This document shows, piece by piece, positions 50,346-60,249 of a stretch of 64,000 bases of DNA. Location: contig CANMGS010000002.1 of assembly GCA_947497475.1 (NCBI GenBank), positions 620,001 through 684,000 of the forward strand, read 5' to 3'. The position numbers were made by a program, and so were the translations under genes. The notes beneath the pieces were generated by a model. That model searched no databases. It was not told the origin of the DNA and worked only from the letters and a program-made list of their open reading frames with translations. Position 1 is the stretch's first letter. The number at the start of each line of letters is the position of its first letter. The DNA is from an uncultured Amylibacter sp. (GTDB lineage: Bacteria; Pseudomonadota; Alphaproteobacteria; Rhodobacterales; Rhodobacteraceae).

Positions 50346-51509
50346 TTATTTTTGGTATCCTGTAAGTTCTTTTACATGCTCTCTAGCCCATGTATCAGCT
50401 TTAATGATTTTGTCCATCTTATCCGCACTTTGGTCATCAAAGCTAGATAATGATTTAACAGTTTTTGCAACCAAATCAGCCATTTGAAGAAAGCCAATTT
50501 TACCTTCCAGAAATAGATCCAATGATTGTTCTTTTGCGGCATTGAATACAGCACCAGCTAATCCCCCTTTTGCCATCACTTCATGTGCAATTGAGATTGC
50601 TGGGAAACGTGTTGTATCTGCAGGTTGAAAATCAAGTTGAGACAATTGTGAAAAATCTAGGCGTTCCACTCCTGCGTTTTGACGTTTTGGCCAATAAAGA
50701 GCATAACCAATTGCACCGCACATATCTGGTGGGCCCATTTGCGCCATAATAGCCCCATCATTAAACCCTACCATACTATGGATAATGGATTGTGGATGTA
50801 CCACAACTTCGATTAGGTCGCTAGAAAAATCAAATAACTCTTTTGTTTCAATTATTTCCATTGCTTTATTAAACATAGATGCGCTGTCAATCGAGATACG
50901 CTTACCCATTGACCAATTGGGATGATCTGCGGCTTGGTCTGGTGTAACGCGCGCCATTTCATCTCTAGATGCATTTAAGAAAGGGCCGCCAGATGCAGTA
51001 AGTAATATACGTTCTACTGATTTGATATCTTCGCCATTTAAAGCCTGAAAAATAGCCGAATGTTCGCTATCTACAGGAAGCAATGTACAACCATGCTGGT
51101 GACATGTGTTTTTTAATAATGCGCCTCCACAAACGAGGCTTTCTTTATTTGCTAAGGCAAGTGTTTTGCTGTTTTGGGCAAGCGCCAAGCTGATCTCTAA
51201 TCCAGCAAAACCAACCACTGCTGACATTGCCCAATCAACAGTTTGTGATGCGGCATCAATCAACTCAGAACGGCCTGCGTAAACAGAAATATTCGTCCCT
51301 TTTAATAAGCTTTTTAGATCGTCTCTTAAATTATCTTCAGATGTAACTGCAACTTTAGCGTCTAACGATTTGGCAATATCCGCGAGTTTTTTTATGTTTT
51401 TTCCGCCACTTACGGCAACCACATCAAAAGCATCTTTATCTTGTTCTATTAATCGAACTGTATTTTGTCCAATTGAACCCGTTGCACCAAAAATTGAAAC
51501 CCGACGCAT
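50346..51509 (-). CDS. dxr: 1-deoxy-D-xylulose-5-phosphate reductoisomerase
   Basis: Second step of the MEP isoprenoid pathway. The 387-aa enzyme has the NADPH motif IFGATGSIGQNTV, LANKESLVCGG, LPVDSEHSAIFQ, and the flexible-loop GKRISIDSASMFNKAMEIIE segment. The track ORF begins 14 codons earlier, inside cdsA; the ATG at 51509 overlaps the cdsA stop by one base (TAATG). Confidence 0.95.
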   Translation of the reverse strand: MRRVSIFGATGSIGQNTVRLIEQDKDAFDVVAVSGGKNIKKLADIAKSLDAKVAVTSEDNLRDDLKSLLKGTNISVYAGRSELIDAASQTVDWAMSAVVGFAGLEISLALAQNSKTLALANKESLVCGGALLKNTCHQHGCTLLPVDSEHSAIFQALNGEDIKSVERILLTASGGPFLNASRDEMARVTPDQAADHPNWSMGKRISIDSASMFNKAMEIIETKELFDFSSDLIEVVVHPQSIIHSMVGFNDGAIMAQMGPPDMCGAIGYALYWPKRQNAGVERLDFSQLSQLDFQPADTTRFPAISIAHEVMAKGGLAGAVFNAAKEQSLDLFLEGKIGFLQMADLVAKTVKSLSSFDDQSADKMDKIIKADTWAREHVKELTGYQK

Positions 51510-52294
51510 TAATATACACCAACAAGACCAGCTATGCCGAGTAAGAAGCACACGCCGAGAACGCCATCAAAACGATCAAGTAAGCCGCCATGCCCTGGAA
51601 TTAGATTACTACTGTCCTTCACACCTGCCCGACGTTTAACAGCGGATTCAACAAGGTCACCTGCCTGTGCAGCTATCGAAACCAGAATTGAAGCTGGGAT
51701 TAGCAACAAAGGTTGCGCATTCAAAATGACAAAAATCAAACCGACGATTGCAGCTAAAGCCCAGCCACCAAGTGTACCTGACCATGTTTTCTTTGGGCTA
51801 ATACGTGGCCAAAGCTTTGGGCCACCAAAAATCTTACCCGCAAAATATCCACCAACGTCACTGGCAACGATACAAAGCAAAAGCCAGACTGTTAAGAAAA
51901 AGCCCTGTTCTATTCGAAAAGCTCCAAGATCTGTCGTTGCGGCCATAAAAATTAGCAAGCCCGCAAATACTGTAAATCGTGCTTTTTCAATATGTAATCC
52001 TGCTAAAATCAAACAAGGCAAAAGCTTTAATGCTGTCAAAGCCATTGGCGATAAGCCTATTGGAAAGAAGGAAATATAGACAAAACCTGCAGCGAAAATG
52101 CCAGAAACTATTGATAACCAGCTTCGAGTGTCATGCATATGGCTGATTTCCCAAGCCATTAGACCCGCGGAAATAATTAAAAGGTATTGAAATGCAGCGC
52201 CACCCTGCCAAAGAGTAAAGCCAGCAATAATCAGCATTACGATAGCAGATGCTATACGAGTGGTTAGATCGGAAAAATCTGCCTTTGAACTCAT
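51509..52294 (-). CDS. cdsA: Phosphatidate cytidylyltransferase
   Basis: Forms CDP-diacylglycerol, precursor of all phospholipids. The 261-aa polytopic membrane protein has the SPKKTWSGTLGGW segment and the C-terminal CTP transferase signature (KRRAGVKDSSNLIPGHGGLLDRFDG). It overlaps uppS by 4 bp. Confidence 0.95.
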   Translation of the reverse strand: MSSKADFSDLTTRIASAIVMLIIAGFTLWQGGAAFQYLLIISAGLMAWEISHMHDTRSWLSIVSGIFAAGFVYISFFPIGLSPMALTALKLLPCLILAGLHIEKARFTVFAGLLIFMAATTDLGAFRIEQGFFLTVWLLLCIVASDVGGYFAGKIFGGPKLWPRISPKKTWSGTLGGWALAAIVGLIFVILNAQPLLLIPASILVSIAAQAGDLVESAVKRRAGVKDSSNLIPGHGGLLDRFDGVLGVCFLLGIAGLVGVY

Positions 52295-53013
52295 TTGCCT
52301 ATCACAGACCCAAAACGACGCTCGCGGCTTCGATATTCTGCAAGCGTTTGTTCATAGATAGCGACAGTAAAGTCTGGCCATGATTCTTCGACAAATGCAT
52401 ATTCTGAATAAGCAGACTGCCATGGTAGGAAATTTGACGTACGATATTCACCTGATGTTCGGATTACGAGATCAGGGTCAGGCGTATTTGTTGTATCAAG
52501 ATAACCATTTATTGTTTCTTCGGTGATTTCTTCTGGCGCTAAATCGCCAGATTGAATAGCAGCGGCCATTTTTTGAGACGCACGAACCAATTCATCACGT
52601 CCGCCGTAGTTCAATGCGATGTTTAATTCTAATGTTGTGTTGTGTGCCGTCTGTTCCTCGATCCAATCGATCAACTTACGCAGCTTCGCGTCCAGTGGTT
52701 CACGGTTCCCAATGAAACGCATGCGTACGCCTTCTGCTAACATATCTGCAGATTCCGCTAAGATATAACGGCGAAAAATACGCATCAAACCAGACACTTC
52801 TTTTTCAGAACGTTTCCAATTTTCTGTGGAAAAAGCATAGAGGGTTAAATGTTTCACACCAAATGTTTTTGATGCTTTAACGATCTTTTTAACCATACGC
52901 GCACCACGCATATGACCGTCAAGTCGCTCTAACCCGCGCTTTACAGCCCAACGACCATTGCCATCCATAATGATGGCAACATGCTTTAAATCTCTTTGTA
53001 TGGATTGTGTCAC
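52291..53013 (-). CDS. uppS: Undecaprenyl diphosphate synthase
   Basis: Makes the C55 carrier lipid precursor for peptidoglycan and LPS. The 240-aa cis-prenyltransferase has VAIIMDGNGRWA (catalytic aspartate), TLYAFSTENWKR, the ALNYGGRDE segment and the C-terminal DLVIRTSGEYRTSNFLPWQ. It lies between frr and cdsA. Confidence 0.96.
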   Translation of the reverse strand: MTQSIQRDLKHVAIIMDGNGRWAVKRGLERLDGHMRGARMVKKIVKASKTFGVKHLTLYAFSTENWKRSEKEVSGLMRIFRRYILAESADMLAEGVRMRFIGNREPLDAKLRKLIDWIEEQTAHNTTLELNIALNYGGRDELVRASQKMAAAIQSGDLAPEEITEETINGYLDTTNTPDPDLVIRTSGEYRTSNFLPWQSAYSEYAFVEESWPDFTVAIYEQTLAEYRSRERRFGSVIGK

Positions 53014-53038
53014 AATACTATCCCGTGTGGGACTCCAG

Positions 53039-53599
53039 TTATACCTGCATAATCTCGGCTTGTTTATTCTCTAACACACCGTCAATCGCAGCAATAGCAT
53101 TATCTGTTAAAGTCTGGATTTCGTCAGACCAAATTTTCTGGTCATCTTCACCCATGCCATCTGCTTTGGCTTTTTTGATTTGATCCATACCATCCCGACG
53201 AACATTGCGAATAGAGACTTTAGCATTTTCTGCATACTGACCTGCCAATTTTGACAAATCCTTACGACGTTCTTCGTTCAATTCAGGAATTGGTAAACGT
53301 AATGTCATTCCGTCAACAACTGGGTTCATACCTAAGCCACTGTCACGGATAGCTTTTTCAACAGCACCAACAAGGCCTTTATCCCATACTGTCACAGTAA
53401 TCATACGAGGTTCAGGAACATTTACTGTACCACATTGGTTCAACGGCATAGATGACCCATATGCATCAACCATAACAGGTTCTAGAATAGAAGCGGATGC
53501 GCGGCCTGTGCGCAAACTTGAGAATTCATTTTTAAGTGCTCCCATTGCACCGTCCATACGGCGCTCTAGGTCTTTAAGATCAATATCAATATCAGACAT
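53039..53599 (-). CDS. frr: Ribosome recycling factor
   Basis: Splits post-termination ribosomes together with EF-G. The 186-aa protein has the [10 protein letters not shown] and [17 protein letters not shown] segments of the three-helix bundle. Its start is 30 bp after pyrH, and it is followed by uppS, as in most Proteobacteria. Confidence 0.97.
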   Translation of the reverse strand: MSDIDIDLKDLERRMDGAMGALKNEFSSLRTGRASASILEPVMVDAYGSSMPLNQCGTVNVPEPRMITVTVWDKGLVGAVEKAIRDSGLGMNPVVDGMTLRLPIPELNEERRKDLSKLAGQYAENAKVSIRNVRRDGMDQIKKAKADGMGEDDQKIWSDEIQTLTDNAIAAIDGVLENKQAEIMQV

Positions 53600-53629
53600 T
53601 ATTGTCTCCCATTTGCTGCTCTTAGTGGT

Positions 53630-54364
53630 TTAGCCCACTGTCGTATAAGTTCCTTGTCCACGCAATATACCAGCCAAACCACCAGGTGTGTCCAGTGAAA
53701 ATACAATAATAGGTAGATTGTTATCGCGCGCCAATGCAATCGCTGATGCATCCATCACTTTTAGGTTCTTTTGTAACACCTCGTCGTATGAAACATTATC
53801 ATACCGTGTAGCATCTGCATTCGTTTTCGGGTCTTTGTCGTAAATCCCGTCAACTTGCGTGCCCTTAAAGATCGCTTCACAATTCATTTCTGATGCGCGC
53901 AGAGTGGCCGCAGTGTCTGTCGTGAAATATGGGTTACCGGTACCCGCAGCAAAGATACAAACACGTTTTTTCTCTAAGTGACGCACAGCGCGGCGGCGAA
54001 TATATGGTTCGCACACTTGATCCATTGGAATTGCGGAAATGACACGTGTATGAACACTAAGAGCTTCTAACGCACCTTGCATGGCTAGTGCATTCATTAC
54101 TGTCGCTAACATGCCCATGTAATCAGCCGTTGTACGTTCCATACCTTGAGCAGATCCTTGAAGACCGCGAAAGATGTTACCACCACCAATAACAAGACAA
54201 ACTTCCACACCCATATCGTGAAGCGTTTTGACTTCAGCAGCAATACGTTCAACTGTTGGAGGATTAAGACCAAATCCTTGGTCACCCATCAGGGCTTCGC
54301 CCGAAATTTTTAAAAGAACTCGCTTATACGTTGGTTTTTCGCCAGGTTGCGACCCATCGGACAT
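53630..54364 (-). CDS. pyrH: UMP kinase
   Basis: Phosphorylates UMP to UDP. The 244-aa amino-acid-kinase-fold protein has [26 protein letters not shown] and [16 protein letters not shown]. The track ORF is 34 codons longer, but the ATG at 54364 has AAAGGAG at good spacing and the usual length. First gene of the minus-strand envelope cluster. Confidence 0.96.
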   Translation of the reverse strand: MSDGSQPGEKPTYKRVLLKISGEALMGDQGFGLNPPTVERIAAEVKTLHDMGVEVCLVIGGGNIFRGLQGSAQGMERTTADYMGMLATVMNALAMQGALEALSVHTRVISAIPMDQVCEPYIRRRAVRHLEKKRVCIFAAGTGNPYFTTDTAATLRASEMNCEAIFKGTQVDGIYDKDPKTNADATRYDNVSYDEVLQKNLKVMDASAIALARDNNLPIIVFSLDTPGGLAGILRGQGTYTTVG

Positions 54365-54479
54365 AATCGACTCCTTTAAATTATCGTTGCTGCAAATAAT
54401 CGGAAATAGCGCATTGTTGCAATGACAAAGTGGTACTGTATACGCTAAATATCGCCAAGAAACCAATAATGAGCCGAAT

Positions 54480-55406
54480 GTGACCGCCCTTCTTTCAGAT
54501 ACAAAGTCAATTTTAATTGCAGGGCCAACAGCCTCTGGAAAGTCATCTTTGGCGATTGAAATCGCAAAGCATGTAAATGGTGCTATTATAAATGCTGATG
54601 CATTGCAGGTTTATGAGGGTTGGTCTGTCTTATCTGCGCGACCACCACAAGAAGACTTAGAGCAATGTCCGCATTACATGTATGGCCATGTTGCAATGGA
54701 TCACGCCTATTCAGCTGGGGAATGGTTGAGGGATATTCAAAAGCAACTTGATATTTGCGCGGAAAGAAAAGAGCGCCCAATCATTGTCGGTGGGACAGGC
54801 TTATATTTTTCCTCTTTAACGCAAGGATTGGCACATATACCTGATGTGCCTGCATCAGTACGTGCTGAAGCAGATCAAATGATTTCTGACCATGGCAGAA
54901 ATGTATTTGCCAGTATCTTGGAAAACGAAGATCCAGAAACCTATGCCCGCATTGATGTTCAAAACCCTGCACGTACGCAACGTGCTTGGGAGGTATTAAG
55001 AGCAACAGGTATTAGTCTATCCAGGTGGCAGGATGAAACTGATGCCCCATTATTAGCTGAAAATGATGCACATCTATTTTCTTTAATCAGTGAAACGGAT
55101 TGGCTGAATGAACGCATAGATCGTCGATTTGATATTATGCTTGAATTAGGCGCGTTAGAGGAATGCCAAGTTGCTATCGATGCGGGTTGGTGGGATGAAA
55201 ACCAGCCGTCTTGTAAAGCCATCGGCGCAAAAGAGCTTATTTCATACCTACAAGGTGACATGGATTTGACCGATGCCATTGAAGCTGCAAAGTTGCAAAG
55301 TAGAAGATACGCAAAACGGCAGCGTACGTGGTTTCGTGGGCGAATGAAAGATTGGCAAAAATTGCACTTATCAGACAGTAAATTTGATTTAACAAAAATT
55401 TTATAA
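54480..55406 (+). CDS. miaA: tRNA dimethylallyltransferase
   Basis: Adds the isopentenyl group to A37 of tRNAs reading U-starting codons. The 308-aa protein starts with GTG and has the P-loop [35 protein letters not shown] and the [12 protein letters not shown] segment. It is divergent from pyrH, with 115 bp between them. Confidence 0.95.
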   Translation: MTALLSDTKSILIAGPTASGKSSLAIEIAKHVNGAIINADALQVYEGWSVLSARPPQEDLEQCPHYMYGHVAMDHAYSAGEWLRDIQKQLDICAERKERPIIVGGTGLYFSSLTQGLAHIPDVPASVRAEADQMISDHGRNVFASILENEDPETYARIDVQNPARTQRAWEVLRATGISLSRWQDETDAPLLAENDAHLFSLISETDWLNERIDRRFDIMLELGALEECQVAIDAGWWDENQPSCKAIGAKELISYLQGDMDLTDAIEAAKLQSRRYAKRQRTWFRGRMKDWQKLHLSDSKFDLTKIL

Positions 55407-55511
55407 GCAAAATATTGCTAAAAACATACATTTAAGCCTAGGTTGTCTTTTTAAAACCAGAAGAATCGGATATTTGGCTGTAAGGCCATACAAAATTAGG
55501 AACACCATACC

Positions 55512-56360
55512 TTGACGCATTCCCATCTTATGCAAAGTGAGCAAACTGTTTTCGTCAGTGCGCTTGCACCAAGCGTACGAAGCTTTACGCCTGAATCGCG
55601 TATGGACGGTCAAAATGGAATGCACAAAATATTTTGGCTCTCAAAAGGCAATGCACGTATTATGATTGATGGTGTGACCAAAGGCGTGGGACCAAATACA
55701 TTTGTATATGTTCCAAGTAATGTTCCACATGTATTTGAAGTTGGCGCAAACAGTTATGGCTCATTCATATCGATTGACCAAAAAGCAAAAATTAACATGC
55801 CAAAGCATTCTTTTGTGTTTCCTGTTTTGAATATTATGAAGCAGTCAGAAATTACAAAATATGTAGATAGTATTGTTAGCGAAGCCACATCCGATACAGA
55901 GGGACGTTTTCCAGCTATGGAAGCCTATGTGAACTTGCTGATTGTACATATATTACGTCTGACTGGTGATAAAATCGAAAACATCAAAGAGACGGCATCT
56001 CAAAAATTGATGCGACGGTTTTCGCGTATATTAGAACGCCAATATAATACCGGCCGCTCTTTGAGCGAATATGCAGATGCACTTGGGGTAACAACAACAC
56101 ATCTATCGCGGGTTTCTCGCGCTTTGAACCACAAATCTGCAGGGCAAATTATCCAAGAACGTGTTTTGAGTGAAGCAATGCAGTTACTCTTGCATAGCAA
56201 CTTAAAGGTACAGGATATTTCCAAACAGCTTGGATTTAGCTCTCCTGCATATTTCACACGTTTATTTAATTCTAAACTTCATCAAACACCTAAAGATTAC
56301 CGTAAATCTCGTGCTCGAGGGCCAGAGGAAACTCAGCGCATCAGGGCACGCGGTTTATAA
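55512..56360 (+). CDS. AraC-family transcriptional regulator
   Basis: A 282-aa regulator with an N-terminal cupin-like sensor (GMHKIFWLSKGNARIMIDG) and two C-terminal helix-turn-helix units (SLSEYADALGVTTTHLSRV; VQDISKQLGFSSPAYFTRLF). The TTG start has AGGAA about ten bases away; an ATG six codons later (55530) is an alternative without a clear ribosome site. The gene 8 bp downstream is a small monooxygenase, perhaps its target. Confidence 0.88.
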   Translation: MTHSHLMQSEQTVFVSALAPSVRSFTPESRMDGQNGMHKIFWLSKGNARIMIDGVTKGVGPNTFVYVPSNVPHVFEVGANSYGSFISIDQKAKINMPKHSFVFPVLNIMKQSEITKYVDSIVSEATSDTEGRFPAMEAYVNLLIVHILRLTGDKIENIKETASQKLMRRFSRILERQYNTGRSLSEYADALGVTTTHLSRVSRALNHKSAGQIIQERVLSEAMQLLLHSNLKVQDISKQLGFSSPAYFTRLFNSKLHQTPKDYRKSRARGPEETQRIRARGL

Positions 56361-56368
56361 GGACTATA

Positions 56369-56713
56369 ATGCCAGACCACTTTGCCCCCTTACCTGAACC
56401 ACCTTATTACGCTGTGATCTTTACCAATCAACGCACAGACTTTGACGCGGGTTATGCAGCAATGGCAGAAAAGATGGTGGAAATGGCAGCGCAACAACCA
56501 GGGTTTATAGGTGTCGAAAGTACTCGTGATGAGGCTGGTTTAGGCATCACTGTTAGTTACTGGAAAGATGAGCAGTCATTATTAGCATGGAAAGCTGTGG
56601 CGGAGCACGCATTTGCGCAAAAGATGGGGCGTGAAAAATGGTATGAGTATTATATTACTCGTATTGCGAAGGTAGAGCGCCACTATGCCGGACCAGAAGG
56701 ACGCGGTGGTTAG
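56369..56713 (+). CDS. Antibiotic-biosynthesis-monooxygenase-domain protein
   Basis: A 114-aa ferredoxin-like-fold protein. The pattern PGFIGVESTRDEAGLGITVSYWKDEQSLLAWK followed by FAQKMGREKWYEYYITRIAKVER is typical of the ABM family, in which quinone or haem-type oxidation has been shown for some members. It begins 8 bp after the AraC regulator and overlaps the convergent gene by 4 bp. The substrate is unknown. Confidence 0.85.
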   Translation: MPDHFAPLPEPPYYAVIFTNQRTDFDAGYAAMAEKMVEMAAQQPGFIGVESTRDEAGLGITVSYWKDEQSLLAWKAVAEHAFAQKMGREKWYEYYITRIAKVERHYAGPEGRGG

Positions 56714-57045
56714 TCTGTATAGTCACCAACATCGATAGTGCCGTTTTTGGCGATAAAGCGCACTTTGGTTCCTTCTGAATTTGCTTCAACATCATAACAG
56801 ACCCATGTCACAGCTGGAGGCCAAACAGAGCAATATTGGTTGTTCTCTGCACGCCATTCACCGTGTGTCACTATTTGAGTTTCATAGATTGTACGACCGT
56901 CTGCAAAAAACTTTTGAATGGGATAGCCATATTTGAGGGTTTTGTCGCTAAGAGCCGCTTCAATGCCTTCATTTGACAATTTTTGCCATGTTTCGGCAGA
57001 GGACATGCTGGCGATAAACATGAATATAGTGATCAAACGTAGCAT
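56710..57045 (-). CDS. Secreted hypothetical protein (111 aa)
   Basis: I use the ATG at 57045, preceded by AGGGGG. It gives a clear signal peptide (MLRLITIFMFIASMSSA) with cleavage before ETWQ. The mature part is about 90 residues with two cysteines (QYCSVWPP and TWVCYD) that could form a disulfide. It looks like a small periplasmic beta-rich protein. Function unknown. Confidence 0.65.
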   Translation of the reverse strand: MLRLITIFMFIASMSSAETWQKLSNEGIEAALSDKTLKYGYPIQKFFADGRTIYETQIVTHGEWRAENNQYCSVWPPAVTWVCYDVEANSEGTKVRFIAKNGTIDVGDYTD

Positions 57046-57126
57046 AGTTGCCCCCTGTCCTTGCGTCTTAAGTCGCATCAGTTTATGAGGCACCCGACAC
57101 TCCTACAACCATAAAAAGGTCCTGCC

Positions 57127-58428
57127 ATGATCCCTCGTTATTCTCGTCCAGAAATGGTCGCTATTTTCTCACCAGAAAGCAAATTCCGTATCTGGTATGA
57201 AATCGAAGCACACGCATGTGATGCAATGGCAGACTTAGGTGTAATCCCGCGCGAGAATGCTGATGCGGTTTGGAAAGCCAAGGACGTAGAATTTGATGTG
57301 GCGCGCATTGACGAAATAGAAGCGGTTACAAAACATGATGTAATTGCTTTTTTAACGCATTTGGCTGAACATGTAGGCAGCGAAGAAGCACGGTTTGTGC
57401 ATCAAGGGATGACATCATCAGATGTATTGGACACATGTTTTAATGTTCAGTTGGTGCGTGCGTCTGACATTCTGATCAAAGGCATGGAAGATTTGCTGGA
57501 AGCGCTTAAGCGCCGCGCGATGGAACACAAGATGACTGTGCGTATTGGTCGTTCGCACGGCATTCATGCCGAGCCAACAACTATGGGTCTGACATTTGCA
57601 CGTTTCTATGCGGAAATGGATCGTAACCTTAATCGTTTGAAGAAAGCACGTATGGAAATTGCGACAGGTGCGATTTCTGGTGCGGTTGGTACATTCGCAA
57701 ATATCGACCCTGCTGTTGAAGAACATGTTTGTGCAAAACTTGGTCTTGAACCAGAACCGATCAGTACACAGGTTATTCCACGCGACCGCCATGCTGCATT
57801 CTTTGCAGCATTAGGTGTTGTTGGGTCATCTATTGAGAATATCGCAGTAGAAATTCGCCATATGCAGCGCACAGAGGTTTTGGAAGCTGAAGAGTTTTTC
57901 AGCAAGGGTCAAAAAGGCTCGTCTGCAATGCCACACAAACGCAACCCTGTTTTGTCTGAAAACCTAACAGGTTTGGCGCGTTTGGTGCGTATGGCCGTTG
58001 TGCCTGCGATGGAAAACGTAGCGCTTTGGCATGAGCGCGATATTTCACACTCTTCTGTTGAGCGTAATATTGGCCCAGACACATGTGTGACTTTAGATTT
58101 TGCTTTGGCACGTTTGACAGGTTTGGTTGATAAATTGGTTATCTATCCTGACAACATGCTTGCTAACATGAATAAGTTCCGTGGTTTGGTAATGTCACAA
58201 CGCGTTCTACTAGCTTTGACACAAGCAGGCGTAAGTCGTGAAGATAGCTATAAACTGGTTCAGCGCAATGCAATGAAAGTTTGGGAAGAAGGTAAAGACT
58301 TTAAAACCGAGCTTTTAGGTGACGATGATGTATTGAAAGCATTGAGTGCTGAAGAAATCGAAGAGAAATTTGATCTGGGCTATCACACGAAGCATGTTGA
58401 TACGATTTTCAAGCGTGTATTCGGATAA
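57127..58428 (+). CDS. purB: Adenylosuccinate lyase
   Basis: Cleaves SAICAR and adenylosuccinate in purine synthesis. The 433-aa fumarase-superfamily enzyme has RIGRSHGIHAEPT, the TSSDVLDTC region and the signature KGSSAMPHKRNPVLSE. It lies two kilobases before purC-purS-purQ, separated by a terminator and a gene on the other strand. Confidence 0.96.
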   Translation: MIPRYSRPEMVAIFSPESKFRIWYEIEAHACDAMADLGVIPRENADAVWKAKDVEFDVARIDEIEAVTKHDVIAFLTHLAEHVGSEEARFVHQGMTSSDVLDTCFNVQLVRASDILIKGMEDLLEALKRRAMEHKMTVRIGRSHGIHAEPTTMGLTFARFYAEMDRNLNRLKKARMEIATGAISGAVGTFANIDPAVEEHVCAKLGLEPEPISTQVIPRDRHAAFFAALGVVGSSIENIAVEIRHMQRTEVLEAEEFFSKGQKGSSAMPHKRNPVLSENLTGLARLVRMAVVPAMENVALWHERDISHSSVERNIGPDTCVTLDFALARLTGLVDKLVIYPDNMLANMNKFRGLVMSQRVLLALTQAGVSREDSYKLVQRNAMKVWEEGKDFKTELLGDDDVLKALSAEEIEEKFDLGYHTKHVDTIFKRVFG

Positions 58429-58540
58429 TTGATTCTGAAAAGACGAAAATTATTTTCGTCTAATGTGAAAGTTAAGTTTGAAATCATTGCACCAAATATG
58501 CAAAAAAAGCGATTAAGACTAACTTTTGGGTAGTTATTTT

Positions 58541-58572
58541 AAAAAAGAGTGACTATTGTCACTCTTTTTTTT
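58541..58572 (+). terminator. Terminator downstream of purB
   Basis: A perfect 13-bp stem AAAAAAGAGTGAC / GTCACTCTTTTTT with a TATT loop runs into further T. Confidence 0.88.
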
Positions 58573-58644
58573 GTGACCTAAGGTAATAATAATTTTACTA
58601 TTTCAATAATTATTTTTCTGATCGATGTAACGGAAGATAATTTA

Positions 58645-58766
58645 CTACCTCGCGGTGTTGTTGTCTTACGTGGTGAATAGAGCTCCAGCAGGAATGCGTG
58701 TACTGTTTATGTCGATCTTTTTGTTAGATTATATCAAGGCCTCAGATTTTTCTGAGGCCTTTTTTA
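58645..58766 (+). ncRNA. Candidate small RNA between two terminators
   Basis: A plus-strand terminator at 58736-58766 has no coding sequence feeding it, because the purB terminator lies upstream. A GATAAT -10-like element at 58636 with TTTCTG 15 bp before it could start an RNA of about 120 nt containing CCTCGCGGTGTTGTTG. I do not recognise the family. Boundaries are guesses. Confidence 0.35.
58736..58766 (+). terminator. Orphan plus-strand terminator
   Basis: AAGGCCTCAGA-TTTT-TCTGAGGCCTT followed by TTTTTATATT; the U tract is on the plus strand, so it does not serve the minus-strand gene that ends at 58770. Confidence 0.85.
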
Positions 58767-58769
58767 TAT

Positions 58770-59084
58770 TTATTGTTCGTTCATAATTTCGTTTTTTGCA
58801 GTTCTCATAAACTCGGACATCTTTGTGCGTAGCTCATTTTCATCTACGCGATCACCTAAGTCACCATTAAGTTTGCGGAAGACATCTTCATCACCTGGTT
58901 CTTCAAGGTTCGCATTGACAACAGTTGCAGCATAAGTTTGCACTTCAACACCTGTTTTTCCAAGAATTTTTGCCGCCCATAGACCGAGCATTTTATTCCG
59001 TCTTGCCTCTGCGTTGAACTGCATTTCCGCATCATGTGCGAACTTTGCCTCAAATGCATGTTCACGTTCATCAAATGTTGTCAA
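58770..59084 (-). CDS. F1-ATPase inhibitor zeta subunit (DUF1476)
   Basis: A 104-aa all-helical protein of the DUF1476 family, whose Paracoccus member binds F1 and inhibits ATP hydrolysis. The N-terminal MTTFDEREHAFEAKFAHD stretch, which carries the inhibitory region, and NKMLGLWAAKILG are family-typical. Base reading shows a TTG start, supported by a perfect AGGAGG five to six bases upstream. Confidence 0.88.
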   Translation of the reverse strand: MTTFDEREHAFEAKFAHDAEMQFNAEARRNKMLGLWAAKILGKTGVEVQTYAATVVNANLEEPGDEDVFRKLNGDLGDRVDENELRTKMSEFMRTAKNEIMNEQ

Positions 59085-59244
59085 TTTAGCCTCCTGTAAA
59101 ATTACTTTATATTAGACATGTGGGGTGCAAATATCACTTTGCAAGACCACTAAGGAATAGCCTTGCTGGTCGGCAAGGGACAGCTTATAGAGTGCATACG
59201 GTAAGGGGCTATGTGAGTCCCCCACCCCATATATGGAGACCCCG

Positions 59245-59997
59245 ATGGCCAAGGGCGCAAAAATATACGAAGGCAAAGCCAAGACGCTTTACGAAGGTCC
59301 AGAGCCTGGGACAATCATTCAATACTTCAAAGACGACGCAACTGCATTCAACGCAGAGAAAAAAGACGTTATTGATGGCAAAGGTGCGCTGAACAACCGT
59401 TTTTCTGAACACTTTATGCAAGGTTTGGAAAGCATTGGTCTGCCGACACATTTTATCAAACGTTTGAATATGCGCGAACAATTGGTCAAACGCGTTGATA
59501 TCGTTCCTTTGGAAGTCATCGTTCGTAATGTTGCCGCTGGCAGCATGTCAAAACGTTTGGGGATTGAAGAAGGCACTAAACTGAACCGCCCATTGGTTGA
59601 GTTCAGTTATAAAGACGACAGTCTTGGTGATCCATTGGTTGCAGAGGAACATATCCTTGCGCTTGAATGGGCGACACAGCGTGAATTGGATGAAATGATT
59701 GCAATGGCGCTACGTGTGAATGATTTCCTATCTGGAACAATGCACGCTGTTGGTATCAAATTGGTTGATTTCAAAATCGAAATTGGCCGCCTGACTGAAA
59801 ATGATTACCAACAACTCGTTATCGCAGATGAAATCAGCCCAGATAGCTGTCGTTTATGGGATATCGAGACTGGTCAAAAACTAGATAAAGATGTGTTCCG
59901 TCGTGATTTGGGCAACCTTACTGATGCCTATTCCGAAGTTGCACGCCGTTTGGGGTTACTCCCGAAAAACACAACCACACCTAAACTTGTAAAATAA
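59245..59997 (+). CDS. purC: SAICAR synthetase PurC
   Basis: Joins CAIR and aspartate in purine synthesis. The 250-aa protein has [30 protein letters not shown], and LVDFKIEIG. The ATG at 59245 has GGAGA upstream and is used instead of the track start four codons earlier. purS follows after 12 bp. Confidence 0.96.
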   Translation: MAKGAKIYEGKAKTLYEGPEPGTIIQYFKDDATAFNAEKKDVIDGKGALNNRFSEHFMQGLESIGLPTHFIKRLNMREQLVKRVDIVPLEVIVRNVAAGSMSKRLGIEEGTKLNRPLVEFSYKDDSLGDPLVAEEHILALEWATQRELDEMIAMALRVNDFLSGTMHAVGIKLVDFKIEIGRLTENDYQQLVIADEISPDSCRLWDIETGQKLDKDVFRRDLGNLTDAYSEVARRLGLLPKNTTTPKLVK

Positions 59998-60009
59998 GAG
60001 GCAAGACCG

Positions 60010-60249
60010 ATGAAAGCACGCGTACATGTGACCCTAAAAAATGGTGTTCTAGATCCTCAGGGGGCGGCCGTGCGCCACTCGTTGAGAGCTTTGGGATTTG
60101 ATGGTGTTGAAAAAGTACGCCAAGGTAAAATCATCGAAATGGAATTGACGGAAACAGATGCTGCTAAAGCAGAAGAACAAGTCAAAGCGATGTGTGAAAA
60201 GCTTTTGGCAAATACAGTGATCGAAGACTACGCAGTGGAAATTCTATAA
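60010..60249 (+). CDS. purS: FGAM synthase subunit PurS
   Basis: Structural subunit of the PurLQS formylglycinamide ribonucleotide amidotransferase; it bridges PurL and PurQ. The 79-aa protein has VTLKNGVLDPQGAAVRHSL and ends with a beta strand, all family-typical. It overlaps purQ by one base (TAATG). Confidence 0.95.
   Translation: MKARVHVTLKNGVLDPQGAAVRHSLRALGFDGVEKVRQGKIIEMELTETDAAKAEEQVKAMCEKLLANTVIEDYAVEIL

Larger units (their letters stand above)
58429..58769. other. 341-bp space with three hairpins and a candidate small RNA
   Basis: The stretch holds an AGACGAAAAT/ATTTTCGTCT palindrome just after purB, a strong A/T-flanked terminator at 58541-58572, about 160 bp without an ORF, and a second plus-strand terminator at 58736-58766. 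Confidence 0.7.

Noticed and set aside
58640-58740. 6S RNA, suggested by CCTCGCGGTGTTG
   Set aside because: The pairing 3' strand required for the closing stem is absent; only a terminator hairpin follows.
59209-59481. 90-aa minus-strand ORF
   Set aside because: Antisense to purC, which has clear family motifs.
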